Part shown: piece after piece, positions 44,142 to 53,133 of the stretch | Position numbering within the stretch: position 1 is the first letter of the stretch | Layout of the letters: each line of letters begins with the position of its first letter | From: Leadbetterella sp964489955 | GTDB lineage: Bacteria; Bacteroidota; Bacteroidia; Cytophagales; Spirosomataceae | Assembly (NCBI GenBank): GCA_964489955.1 | Contig: CAZBAV010000005.1 | Location: 65,039 to 129,038, forward strand | DNA length: 64,000 bases | Direction of reading: 5' to 3' | The notes under the pieces: generated by a model | What the model saw: the letters and a program-made list of their open reading frames with translations, nothing else | Database searches by the model: none | Told to the model about the DNA's origin: nothing | Program-made: the position numbers and the translations under genes

Positions 44142-46004
44142 ATGTTTACAAATTACGATGTAATAGTAGTAGGTGCTGGGCATGCGGGTTGTGAAGCCGC
44201 ACATGCAGCCGCTATAATGGGTTCTAGGGTTTTATTAATAACTATGAACTTACAAACAATAGCTCAAATGTCTTGCAATCCAGCGATGGGAGGAGTAGCA
44301 AAAGGACAGATTGTTCGCGAAATTGACGCTTTAGGTGGTATGTCCGGTATCGTTTCAGACGAAACAATGATACAATTTAGGATGTTAAATCGTTCAAAAG
44401 GACCAGCGATGTGGTCTCCGAGATGTCAATCTGATAGAATGGAGTTTGCTTTAAACTGGAGAGATAAATTAGAAAAGAATCCAAATGTGGACTTCTGGCA
44501 AGAAATGGTAGTAGATATACTAGTAGATCAGGATAGGGTAGTAGGTGTAAAAACATCATTAGGATTAGAAATAAAGTCGAAAACTGTAGTCTTAACAAAC
44601 GGCACCTTTTTAAATGGTAAGATACATATAGGAGAGAAAAACTTCGGTGGGGGTAGAACAGGAGAATCCGCTGCGTTTGGTATCACAGAAAAATTGGATT
44701 CACTGGGCTTTGAAAGTGGTCGTATGAAGACAGGTACGCCGCCTCGTGTAGATAGCAGAAGTATAAATTACGAAGCTATGGAAGAACAATTTGGTGATAC
44801 TAATCCTGAGAAATTTTCATATACTGATACTCCTCATTTACAGAAACAAAATTCGTGCTGGATAACATACACAAATACGGAAACACATAATGAGTTAAGA
44901 AAGGGTTTCGATAAATCTCCCATGTTTAATGGCAGAATTCAAGGATTAGGTCCAAGATACTGCCCATCAGTAGAAGATAAAATTAATAGATTTGCGGATA
45001 AGGATAGCCATCAGATATTTCTAGAACCTGAAGGTAGAACCACAGTAGAAATGTATGTCAACGGGTTTTCTACTTCACTACCTGAGGATATACAGTATGC
45101 TGCTCTGACCAAAATACCCGGATTTGAAAAGGTAAAAATGCTTCGTCCCGGCTATGCAATAGAATATGACTATTTCCCGCCTACACAACTAAAGCTTACT
45201 TTAGAAACCCAACTAATAAAAAATCTCTATTTCGCAGGGCAGATAAATGGTACTACAGGATACGAAGAAGCCGGAGCACAGGGACTAATTGCAGGAATAA
45301 ATGCATCTAGAAAATCAAGTGAGCAAGAAGAATTTTACCTAAAAAGAGACGAAGCTTATATAGGTGTCCTTATAGATGATCTGGTAAATAAAGGTACAGA
45401 TGAGCCATATAGAATGTTCACCTCACGAGCAGAATTTAGAACAATCCTTCGGCAAGATAATGCTGATGTAAGATTGACTGAGAAAGGTTATAATATAGGA
45501 TTGGCGTCTAAAAGTAGATTGGATAAAGTAAAAGAGAAAATTGAAAACGCAGATAAACTATACTCAGAACTACAACAGACAAAGGTAGACCCAGAAACTA
45601 TAAACCCTTTCCTTGATACTATAGGTTCAGCCAAAATCAGAGAAAAGACTACTTTCTATAATCTTATAAAAAGACCTGAACTTGATATCACTAAACTAGA
45701 AAATGATTTAGAAAGTGTAAAAAACATAACTGTAAATTTCACAAAAGAACAGAAGGAGCAAGCCGAGATTAAAATAAAGTATGAAAAATACATAGAGAAA
45801 GAACTATTGTTAGCACAAAGAATGTCTAAACTGGATGATATTAAATTAAATCCAGAGTTTGATTACCACGCACTAAATTCGCTATCAATAGAAGCAAGAC
45901 AAAAACTAACAGCTGCCAAACCTCTAAACTTAGGACAAGCATCAAGGATTAGCGGAGTTTCGCCAGCAGATATATCGGTATTAATGCTTTATCTCGGAAG
46001 ATGA
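44142..46004 (+). CDS. mnmG: tRNA uridine-5-carboxymethylaminomethyl modification enzyme MnmG (GidA)
   Basis: The 620-residue enzyme has the FAD-binding VIVVGAGHAGCEAAHAA at the N-terminus, MSCNPAMGGVAKGQIVREIDALGG, the ADP-dependent GTPRVD segment, PGYAIEYDYFPP, FAGQINGTTGYEEAGAQGL and the C-terminal helical domain (SRISGVSPADISVLMLYL). With MnmE it makes 5-carboxymethylaminomethyl-uridine at the wobble position. In many bacteria gidA is close to the origin and to parAB. Here it lies directly after two parS sites and its stop overlaps the next gene by four bases. Confidence 0.96.
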   Translation: MFTNYDVIVVGAGHAGCEAAHAAAIMGSRVLLITMNLQTIAQMSCNPAMGGVAKGQIVREIDALGGMSGIVSDETMIQFRMLNRSKGPAMWSPRCQSDRMEFALNWRDKLEKNPNVDFWQEMVVDILVDQDRVVGVKTSLGLEIKSKTVVLTNGTFLNGKIHIGEKNFGGGRTGESAAFGITEKLDSLGFESGRMKTGTPPRVDSRSINYEAMEEQFGDTNPEKFSYTDTPHLQKQNSCWITYTNTETHNELRKGFDKSPMFNGRIQGLGPRYCPSVEDKINRFADKDSHQIFLEPEGRTTVEMYVNGFSTSLPEDIQYAALTKIPGFEKVKMLRPGYAIEYDYFPPTQLKLTLETQLIKNLYFAGQINGTTGYEEAGAQGLIAGINASRKSSEQEEFYLKRDEAYIGVLIDDLVNKGTDEPYRMFTSRAEFRTILRQDNADVRLTEKGYNIGLASKSRLDKVKEKIENADKLYSELQQTKVDPETINPFLDTIGSAKIREKTTFYNLIKRPELDITKLENDLESVKNITVNFTKEQKEQAEIKIKYEKYIEKELLLAQRMSKLDDIKLNPEFDYHALNSLSIEARQKLTAAKPLNLGQASRISGVSPADISVLMLYLGR

Positions 46005-47584
46005 AAAAAATAATCTATATAGTATTATCTATAATCACAATTTCTTGTGCACAGTTTGTTGCACCAACTGGTGGGGCTAAAGATGAAGTTCCACCAGAAC
46101 TTTTATCTTCCGTTCCGAAAAATAAAACACTAAACTACAAAGACAACACATTTAGCTTTGAGTTTAATGAACTTATAGATGCTTCTACCATCTATAATGA
46201 ACTATTTATAGTTCCTAACCCTCCAGGACAGTATGAAGCAAAGGTAAAAAACAATGTACTTAATCTTAAGTTTGATAAAAAATTTGCAGACAGTACTACA
46301 TACACATTCAATTTTAGAAACTCAGTAAAGGATCTTACAGAGAGAAATGCCTCTAAGAATTTTAAACTAGTTTTCAGTACAGGCCCGGAAATTGACTCTC
46401 TAAAAATAAGTGGATTCATCAATAACATCTTTGATAAAGAACCAGCATTAGATGTCACAGTTGGCTTATACACCCATGACACTTTAACACTTAAACAGAA
46501 GAAACCATTATATATGGTTAAGACAGATTCTAGTGGTAGATTTGAAATTGAAAATATTAAACCAAATAATTACTTTCTACTTGCCATTAAGGATAAAAAA
46601 AACAATCTAATATTTGACGAAAAAGAGGATTGGTTAACATTTTACTCAGACAGTATATACATAACTAAGGACACTATATTTCCACAATTAGAAATATACC
46701 CTGCCAATAATTCCAAAAACAAATTAGGTCGCAACAGAAGCCTATACCGAGAAGTAACCACTGTACTAGATAAACCTACGTATAAATTACAAGTCGATTT
46801 CGAAAATCCATCAGATACAGCAAATGTAACCTTTACTAATACAAATACACATTTGCATTTTTACAAAATGGTTGATACAGATTTAGACACTATCAGAACC
46901 AAAATAATACTAACAGATTCCTTATTAAATTCGGATACATTAACGCATAAAGTATTCTTCGAAGTCGAGAAAGGAAAAAAACAAAAAATAGAAACAATAA
47001 AAGTGACATCAAAGGTTAAAAACAACGTAGAACTAAACAATAATCTGTCATACGATCTCTATTTTGAAAAACCTATTGTGAAATTTGACACAAACAACAT
47101 CATATTTAAAACAGATACTCTACAAAAAGAAAAATTAAGAATAGAACAGTTAACACCATTTCACATTAGGTTATCCTTAAAAACAAAAGCCGAAAAACAG
47201 GTAGAACTACTTATACCATCAAATACTTTCGTTAACTTTATAGGGGATACCAATTCTGTAATAAACCTTAAAAACATAATCTTGCAAAAAGATGAACTTG
47301 GCATACTAGAAGGATACACAGACGATAAGAAAATTAGGAAGATAGCTATCCTTCAGGATGAAAATAGAAAAAATGATATAGACCTAAAATACTTTACGGA
47401 CAAATTTAAATTCGAAGATATTATACCAGGTAATTATCACATAAAAGTAATATTTGATGAAAATGAAAACGGAATATGGGATCCAGGTAATATAGTAACA
47501 AAAAAACAACCGGAACGTATACTGTCATCACCAGAACCAATAAGAATTAGGGCCAATTTCGAAATATCACAGAAAATAGAGTAA
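46001..47584 (+). CDS. Ig-like (Big_5) domain lipoprotein
   Basis: The 527-residue lipoprotein has a signal IIYIVLSIITISC with Cys16 as the lipidated residue and then the SbsA/Big_5 Ig-like domain (PPELLSSVPKNKTLNYKDNTFSFEFNELID, DSTTYTFNFRNSVKDL) followed by a carboxypeptidase-regulatory-like repeat (LKISGFINNIFDKEPALDVTVGLY, GRFEIENIKPNNYFLLAIKDKK) and a second similar block near the C-terminus. It probably sits in the outer membrane leaflet facing the periplasm. It is translated with mnmG (overlap). The job is unknown; the gene is conserved at this position in relatives, as far as I recall. Confidence 0.8.
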   Translation: MKKIIYIVLSIITISCAQFVAPTGGAKDEVPPELLSSVPKNKTLNYKDNTFSFEFNELIDASTIYNELFIVPNPPGQYEAKVKNNVLNLKFDKKFADSTTYTFNFRNSVKDLTERNASKNFKLVFSTGPEIDSLKISGFINNIFDKEPALDVTVGLYTHDTLTLKQKKPLYMVKTDSSGRFEIENIKPNNYFLLAIKDKKNNLIFDEKEDWLTFYSDSIYITKDTIFPQLEIYPANNSKNKLGRNRSLYREVTTVLDKPTYKLQVDFENPSDTANVTFTNTNTHLHFYKMVDTDLDTIRTKIILTDSLLNSDTLTHKVFFEVEKGKKQKIETIKVTSKVKNNVELNNNLSYDLYFEKPIVKFDTNNIIFKTDTLQKEKLRIEQLTPFHIRLSLKTKAEKQVELLIPSNTFVNFIGDTNSVINLKNIILQKDELGILEGYTDDKKIRKIAILQDENRKNDIDLKYFTDKFKFEDIIPGNYHIKVIFDENENGIWDPGNIVTKKQPERILSSPEPIRIRANFEISQKIE

Positions 47585-47954
47585 AGCTGTGGATAACCGT
47601 GTTAATTGTATGAGGATAGTCTATTGATAACCTAGTAGTGTATGTATATAAACTTTGAAGCTTAATGTAATATAAACAACTTAGTGAACAAGTATACTAC
47701 TTACCTTACCTTAATACCCATAAAACCCACAGAAAAAAAAGACAGGAAGACAGTGGAATAAAAATATCAGAGTAATCAACAAAAAAACTTATAAAACTGT
47801 TTTACAAATAATTAGGTGTTAATAAATAAGATACTTTATAAACATCCAACAAATAGTAATAAACAAATCAGTATAAAAAATAAAGATTTACACATATCCA
47901 CTAGTATAAATAATAATAATAGATTTAATATATATATATACTTATAATTATTAT
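47585..47954. other. candidate chromosomal replication origin (oriC)
   Basis: This 370-base gene-free stretch is very AT-rich. A perfect DnaA box TGTGGATAA (minus-strand TTATCCACA) lies at 47588-47596; two-mismatch boxes are TGAGGATAG (47611-47619), TATTGATAA (47622-47630) and ATATCCACT (47894-47902). The right end (47903-47954) is almost pure AT (TAATAATAATAG, then a TA repeat), as expected of an unwinding element. Two parS-like sites lie 3.5 kb away next to mnmG. The dnaA gene is not in the window. A DnaA-binding test or a GC-skew plot of the whole genome would decide. Confidence 0.55.
47588..47596 (-). promoter_or_regulatory. perfect DnaA box (TTATCCACA)
   Basis: TGTGGATAA on the plus strand, i.e. 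TTATCCACA on the minus strand, at the left end of the candidate origin. Confidence 0.6.
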
Positions 47955-49772
47955 ATGATTATTCGGGCAATAATAATAAGCTTCTTGGTGGCCGGCTCGT
48001 TCCTACAACTAAAAGCTCAAAAAAATACGGATTTAGAATTAGCACACACATATTATAGACAAGGTGAATATGACAAGGCTGCTGAAATCTATAAGAAATT
48101 GAGTACAGAAAGAAATTATGCTGCACTCATTCACTATGATTATGTAGCTACACTTTTTAAACTCAAGGATTACGTAACTGCAGAAAAATTTATAAGGTCT
48201 CAGATACAAGCATTCGGAAATAACTTTACATATCGAGTGCATTTGGCCGGAGTATTTGAAAATAGCGGTAGGGTAGGAGAAGCTGAAAAAGAATTTGACA
48301 AACTTATTATTGAAGCAGCTCCAACGGACGGAAAGACAAATGAGCTACTTAATTATTTCATACAGAACCAAAAATATGAAAGTCTAATTAAGTTAGTACA
48401 AAAATACAGAGAGCTCAGTAGTAACAAGCAGAAGTACGATAATTGGCTTGCTTATAGTTATCGGATGCTTAATATGAAAGATAAAATGTTGGAAGAGGTA
48501 ATGAATAGTGGCTTAAGAATGGCTGACCTGAATGGCATTAAAGCTACTATACAAGACTACTTTGTTACAGAAGACGAAATAGCATACGTAGAAAATTACC
48601 TGTACAGTAAAATCCAAGAAAATCCAGAAGAGACTGCTTATGCAGAAATATTAATTTGGTGGTTTGCACAAAAGGGAGATTTCGCCAGGGCATTTGTACA
48701 AGCACGAGCTTTAGACAAAAGACTTAAACAAAATGGATACGGAATGTTTGAGTTAGGAGGACAAAGCTATCTAGCAAAAGACTATAAGAACTCCACCAGA
48801 ATGTACAAGTATATTATGGATGAGTATCCCGAAGGAGATCTTTATCCGTACGCCCGAACTTGGATGATTAAGAGCCAGGAAGAGCTAATAAAAAATACTT
48901 TTCCATTGGATATGGAAAGTATAAAGGATCTTATTAGCCAATACCAAATGTTTATATCGGAAGTCGGTCCTAATGTAAAAACTGCCGAAGCAATGCGTAA
49001 TTTAGCCCTTCTGCAGGCCTTTTATCTTAATGACTATACTGAGGCTATAAATACATTAGAAAAGGCCATAGCGTCCGTAAAAACAGTGAAAAAATACACG
49101 GATGAGTGTAAGCTAGACTTAGGGGATATATATATATTAAAGGATGAACCCTGGGAGTCTACTTTAGTATATTTACAAGTAGAAAAATCTCAAAAAGAAA
49201 CTAATATAGGCGAAAATGCGAAATTACGTAATGCGAAATTACAGTACTTTACAGGACAATTTAAACTGGCAAAAGAAATACTAGATGTATTAAAAAAAGC
49301 TACCACAAAGGAGATTGCCAATGATGCTATGCAGCTGAGTTTGCTTATAGAGGATAATACAGGTCTAGATAGTACAGAGACAGCTTTGGCTGCTTATGCC
49401 CAAGTAGAGCTTTTGGTTTTCCAGAATAAATTAGATGAGGCCATAATAGAATTAGACTCACTATATAATTTGTATAAAGAACATAGTTTGTCCGATGAAA
49501 TACTTTGGTTGAGAGCAAATACCTTATTGAAAGTAAACAGGATAGACGAAGCAGTAGTAGACTTGAATAAATTAATTGATAATTATAAGACAGATACTAT
49601 ATTAGCAGATGATGCTCTTTTCCTACTAGCCAAAGTGACCGAAGAAAATCTGAAGGATAAAACTAAAGCTATGGAGTTATACAAAAAAATACTCACAGAT
49701 TTCCCGGGTAGTATTTTCAATGCACAAGCCCGAATTAAATTCAGGGAGCTGAGGGGTGACTACGTAAATTAA
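47955..49772 (+). CDS. TPR-repeat exported protein
   Basis: The 605-residue protein has a signal peptide (IIRAIIISFLVAGSFLQLKAQ) and then multiple tetratricopeptide repeats, seen as A-x3-Y-x2-G-x-Y-x2-A patterns: LAHTYYRQGEYDKAAEIYKKL, ALLQAFYLNDYTEAINTLEKA, LAQVELLVFQNKLDEAIIEL and KAMELYKKILTDFPGSIFNAQARIKF. Such proteins serve as scaffolds in the periplasm or envelope. It opens an operon with the YD-repeat gene (8 bases apart), nadA and the exonuclease. The function is unknown. Confidence 0.85.
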   Translation: MIIRAIIISFLVAGSFLQLKAQKNTDLELAHTYYRQGEYDKAAEIYKKLSTERNYAALIHYDYVATLFKLKDYVTAEKFIRSQIQAFGNNFTYRVHLAGVFENSGRVGEAEKEFDKLIIEAAPTDGKTNELLNYFIQNQKYESLIKLVQKYRELSSNKQKYDNWLAYSYRMLNMKDKMLEEVMNSGLRMADLNGIKATIQDYFVTEDEIAYVENYLYSKIQENPEETAYAEILIWWFAQKGDFARAFVQARALDKRLKQNGYGMFELGGQSYLAKDYKNSTRMYKYIMDEYPEGDLYPYARTWMIKSQEELIKNTFPLDMESIKDLISQYQMFISEVGPNVKTAEAMRNLALLQAFYLNDYTEAINTLEKAIASVKTVKKYTDECKLDLGDIYILKDEPWESTLVYLQVEKSQKETNIGENAKLRNAKLQYFTGQFKLAKEILDVLKKATTKEIANDAMQLSLLIEDNTGLDSTETALAAYAQVELLVFQNKLDEAIIELDSLYNLYKEHSLSDEILWLRANTLLKVNRIDEAVVDLNKLIDNYKTDTILADDALFLLAKVTEENLKDKTKAMELYKKILTDFPGSIFNAQARIKFRELRGDYVN

Positions 49773-49780
49773 TATAACAA

Positions 49781-50665
49781 ATGAAGAACACACTTCTATT
49801 ACTGTTGGTTGTTGGTAATGTATTTGCACAAAACTGTTTACCGAAGGAAATTGCTACAATGGGGGCAAGCGGGAAAAAATTAGGTGTGGTTAGTTTCTTA
49901 TATGACAAAAGTGGAAACAAAATACAGAAGAAAACGGTAGTAGATTTTGGAGGAAAGCCGGTAGAAACGGTAGTAATAACTAAGTTTTCTGATAGCAATA
50001 AAGAAACTAGAATAGATACCTATGAGCAAGATAAGCTTACTTACAGCGTAGATATAATTTATGACGCTAACGGTAACAAGATTTCTGAATCTCGTACAAC
50101 GTCTGGAGTTGTGACAAATAATACCTCTTTTACAGCTAATGGTTTTGAATCCAAGCAGTTTTCTCAACTAGGATCAATCCAAACTATCAAGAGGAAGATT
50201 AGGGAAGGAAACAAAGAGACTACTGTAACATTATCTGAAAATAATACTGTACAAACCGAAGAAACAATTTTCTTTGACGATGCAGAAAGAAAAATACGCT
50301 GGGAAAGATATGAACCAACTACAGCTTTATTACAACGTATAGACTACACTTATGACAATAGGGGTAATATAATAAAGGAAAGTTTCTCTTATAATAATCA
50401 TGCCACCATAACAGTAAACTACCAGTATAAAGATGGTTTATTGGAAAAAAAATGGGGTAACTCTAAAAAGGGAGAAGAGACCTTTCGACAAGAATACCAG
50501 TACCAAGGAACAGCAGAAAAGGAGATACGGATTTATTCGTACGGTATCTTATCTACCATAACAGAAAAGATATATGATGTAGGTCAAAACCTATTGCAGG
50601 AAAAGGAATCTAATAATAAAGGGCAGATTATAAAAATTACAAACTATTCGTATGACTGTGGATAA
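49781..50665 (+). CDS. exported protein with YD/RHS-like repeats
   Basis: The 294-residue protein has a signal peptide (KNTLLLLLVVGNVFAQ) and about eight strand repeats with the YD-like pattern: FLYDKSGNKIQKK, IIYDANGNKISESR, YTYDNRGNIIKESFSYNN and KIYDVGQNLLQEK. These resemble the YD repeats of RHS shells but are too few to build one. It likely forms an elongated beta sheet in the envelope. Its last 14 bases overlap nadA, so translation is coupled. Confidence 0.75.
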   Translation: MKNTLLLLLVVGNVFAQNCLPKEIATMGASGKKLGVVSFLYDKSGNKIQKKTVVDFGGKPVETVVITKFSDSNKETRIDTYEQDKLTYSVDIIYDANGNKISESRTTSGVVTNNTSFTANGFESKQFSQLGSIQTIKRKIREGNKETTVTLSENNTVQTEETIFFDDAERKIRWERYEPTTALLQRIDYTYDNRGNIIKESFSYNNHATITVNYQYKDGLLEKKWGNSKKGEETFRQEYQYQGTAEKEIRIYSYGILSTITEKIYDVGQNLLQEKESNNKGQIIKITNYSYDCG

Positions 50666-51614
50666 GCAAACAGAACTAGTTGAAAAGATTAACAAATTAA
50701 AGAAGGAAAAAAATGCAGTAATACTGGCTCATTACTACCAAACTGCTGATATACAAGATGTAGCAGATTATATTGGTGATAGCTTGGGTTTATCACAAGA
50801 GGCAGCAAAAACGGAGGCCGATATGATCGTATTTGCTGGGGTACGTTTTATGGCCGAAACTGCCAAGATACTTTCGCCACAGAAGAAAGTAGTTTTGCCA
50901 GATATTAATGCGGGCTGTTCATTAGAAGAATCGGCACCGGCAGATAAGTTTATAGAATTTAAGAAACAGTACCCAGATGCACTGGTAATATCTTATGTAA
51001 ACTGTTCGGCAGAATTAAAAACCCTTACAGATATAGTTTGTACCAGTACCAATGCGATAAAAATTGTGGAAAGCGTTCCAGAAAGCCAGCAAATAATATT
51101 TGCACCAGATAAAAATCTTGGAGCATATCTTAATAAGGTTACGGGCCGTAATATGATACTTTGGGATGGAGCCTGTATGGTACACGAAACCTTTTCGGAG
51201 AGACTCATCAAGGAAATGATAGACAAATATCCGAATGCTAAATTAATAGCACATCCAGAGAGCGTAGACGCCGTTTTACAACATGCAGATTATATAGGAT
51301 CAACTACAGGACTTCTTAAATATACTATTAATAGCCCGGAAAACGAATTTATTGTAGCTACAGAAACGGGTATATTGCACCAAATGCAGAAGGCATCGCC
51401 AGATAAAATATTTCATGTGGCAGCTACAGAAAAGGATGGTTTAGCATGTACTCATTGTGCAGATTGTCCGCACATGAAACTTAATACACTGGAAAAACTG
51501 TATTTATGTATGTTAGATGAAACTCCAGAAATATTACTTCCGGAAGAAACCATCATAGCGGCTAGAAATTCTATAGACCGCATGCTAGAAATATCTGAAA
51601 AACACGGCTTATGA
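50652..51614 (+). CDS. nadA: quinolinate synthase
   Basis: The 320-residue enzyme condenses iminoaspartate with dihydroxyacetone phosphate to quinolinate in NAD synthesis. Motifs seen: ILAHYYQTADIQDVADYIGDSL, MAETAKIL, GCSLEESAP and YVNCSAELKTLTD, HPES, and GLACTHCADCPHMKLN near the end. The three cluster-binding cysteines are those of GCS, YVNC and CPHM. It overlaps the YD-repeat gene by 14 bases and the exonuclease gene by four. No nadB or nadC is in the window. Confidence 0.95.
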   Translation: MTVDKQTELVEKINKLKKEKNAVILAHYYQTADIQDVADYIGDSLGLSQEAAKTEADMIVFAGVRFMAETAKILSPQKKVVLPDINAGCSLEESAPADKFIEFKKQYPDALVISYVNCSAELKTLTDIVCTSTNAIKIVESVPESQQIIFAPDKNLGAYLNKVTGRNMILWDGACMVHETFSERLIKEMIDKYPNAKLIAHPESVDAVLQHADYIGSTTGLLKYTINSPENEFIVATETGILHQMQKASPDKIFHVAATEKDGLACTHCADCPHMKLNTLEKLYLCMLDETPEILLPEETIIAARNSIDRMLEISEKHGL

Positions 51615-52321
51615 CAACAGCACTAAACCATATTTTGTTTATTGATATTGAAACTGTTTCGGTAGTAGAAAGATATGGTTTGCTGTCAGAGCGGTTAAAG
51701 CCCCATTGGGATAAAAAATCGGGATTTTTAAAAGGTACAGAAGATAAAAATCCAGAAGATACATTTTCTGAAAAATCGGCAATTTATGCAGAATTCGGAA
51801 AAGTGCTCTGTATTGGTATTGGAGCATATATAGAAGGCGACACTAAGTTTAGGGTGAAAACTCTTTACCAAGAGAGTGAAAGAGATCTACTTTTAGAGTT
51901 TAAACAAATACTAGAGAAACATCCTTCCGGCACTAACTTGGTATTGTGTGCACACAATGGAAAGGAGTTTGACTTTCCTTATTTGTGCCGCAGGATGTTG
52001 ATAAACGAAATACCTTTACCCGAAATACTCAATATTTCGGGTAAAAAGCCCTGGGAAATAAAACACTTAGATACTCTGGAATTATGGAAGTTTGGTGATT
52101 ATAAAAACTTTACTTCTTTAGATTTGCTAGCTTCTGTATTTGATATACCAGGAAGTAAGTCTCTTATGGATGGCTCACAAGTTAATTATGAGTTTTATCA
52201 GAAAAATAATCTTACAAAGATTTTAGAATACTGTACAGAAGATGTGGTAGTACTATCTCAACTCTATCTTAAACTCAACGGAAAAAGTATCTTATCAGAA
52301 GAAAATATTTTAAGAGTTTAG
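51611..52321 (+). CDS. predicted 3'-5' exonuclease (PolB-type, DnaQ fold)
   Basis: The 236-residue protein has the exonuclease motifs: ILFIDIETVS (Exo I Asp/Glu), LVLCAHNGKEFDFPYL (Exo II Asp) and YCTEDVVVLSQLY (Exo III Asp), which is the pattern of the family of PolB-related 3'-5' exonucleases found in Bacteroidota. It would trim single-stranded or 3' ends in the cytoplasm. It is the last gene of the TPR-YD-nadA operon; its stop overlaps the stop of the convergent gene by two bases of shared codons. Confidence 0.88.
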   Translation: MTTALNHILFIDIETVSVVERYGLLSERLKPHWDKKSGFLKGTEDKNPEDTFSEKSAIYAEFGKVLCIGIGAYIEGDTKFRVKTLYQESERDLLLEFKQILEKHPSGTNLVLCAHNGKEFDFPYLCRRMLINEIPLPEILNISGKKPWEIKHLDTLELWKFGDYKNFTSLDLLASVFDIPGSKSLMDGSQVNYEFYQKNNLTKILEYCTEDVVVLSQLYLKLNGKSILSEENILRV

Positions 52322-52944
52322 AAGCCAAGGCCTAAGGAAACACTTAAATTACCGGTTTGGTCTGGACCAAAAATAGGTCTACCAACATTACTTTTCTTAT
52401 CAACATTTAATTTGTCCGTAACTCTATAAAATGGTAAGTAACCTGCTCTTAGGAAAACTACTAAATCGGAGTTTTTGTAAGGTCTATCTACCACCATCTG
52501 TAAACGGCCTCCTAAGTAGCCGCTGAAAACTACTTCATTTTTCATTGACTTATAAAAAATTGGAGAGAGTCCGCCTCCCCCTTCAGCAAACCATTCAAAG
52601 TTATACTTTGGAGGTCTAGAGGAGCATTTGCTAATAAGCCTTTTTTTAATGCGTTTATCTAAATCACCCAAACTATGATTATAGGTTACCATTAAAGGTA
52701 TTCCAATTCCGCTTTGATTAAAAATCTTAGGCTGTTGGCCCGCAACAAAGGAAAGTCCAAGGGAGGAAGAAACGAAACCTTTACTGCCGTTATATAAAAC
52801 GTGATTATAGTTAGCAGATATGCCCCGGCTTAATCCCAAAACTTCTACGTGAAAACCATTATTATAACTACTTTTATATTTCCACTGGGAATATGTTACT
52901 AAAGGAAAAAAAAATAATAGAAAGAATGTGCTCCTCACTTCCAA
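52318..52944 (-). CDS. outer-membrane beta-barrel-like exported protein
   Basis: The 208-residue protein has a signal peptide (VRSTFFLLFFFPLVTYSQ) and then short amphipathic strands (GFHVEVLGLSRGISANYNHVLYNG, SSSLGLSFVAGQ, GYLGGRLQMVVD) and ends in SVSLGLGF, with the aromatic last residue expected of outer-membrane beta barrels. It probably forms a small barrel. No family is recognised. Its stop and the exonuclease's stop overlap. Confidence 0.7.
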   Translation of the reverse strand: MEVRSTFFLLFFFPLVTYSQWKYKSSYNNGFHVEVLGLSRGISANYNHVLYNGSKGFVSSSLGLSFVAGQQPKIFNQSGIGIPLMVTYNHSLGDLDKRIKKRLISKCSSRPPKYNFEWFAEGGGGLSPIFYKSMKNEVVFSGYLGGRLQMVVDRPYKNSDLVVFLRAGYLPFYRVTDKLNVDKKSNVGRPIFGPDQTGNLSVSLGLGF

Positions 52945-53133
52945 AGATTTGTATTAGCCGAACTTGAACTCCAAAATTATTACAAAGAACCTACAAATCA
53001 ACGTAATATATTTATAAATATTTACTCTCTACACAAAAAAGAAATTTTAGTAAGTTCAAAAACCGACCAGAAATAGTTAATTATAAAAAAAATTATTAAT
53101 ATTATAGTTTGAAATAATATGACTTAACAAATA

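Noticed and set aside
50657..50665. Perfect DnaA box TGTGGATAA at the nadA start
   Set aside because: It lies inside coding sequence of two overlapping genes and alone; the same 9-mer also occurs in coding regions at 29234 and 40594, so it is probably chance.
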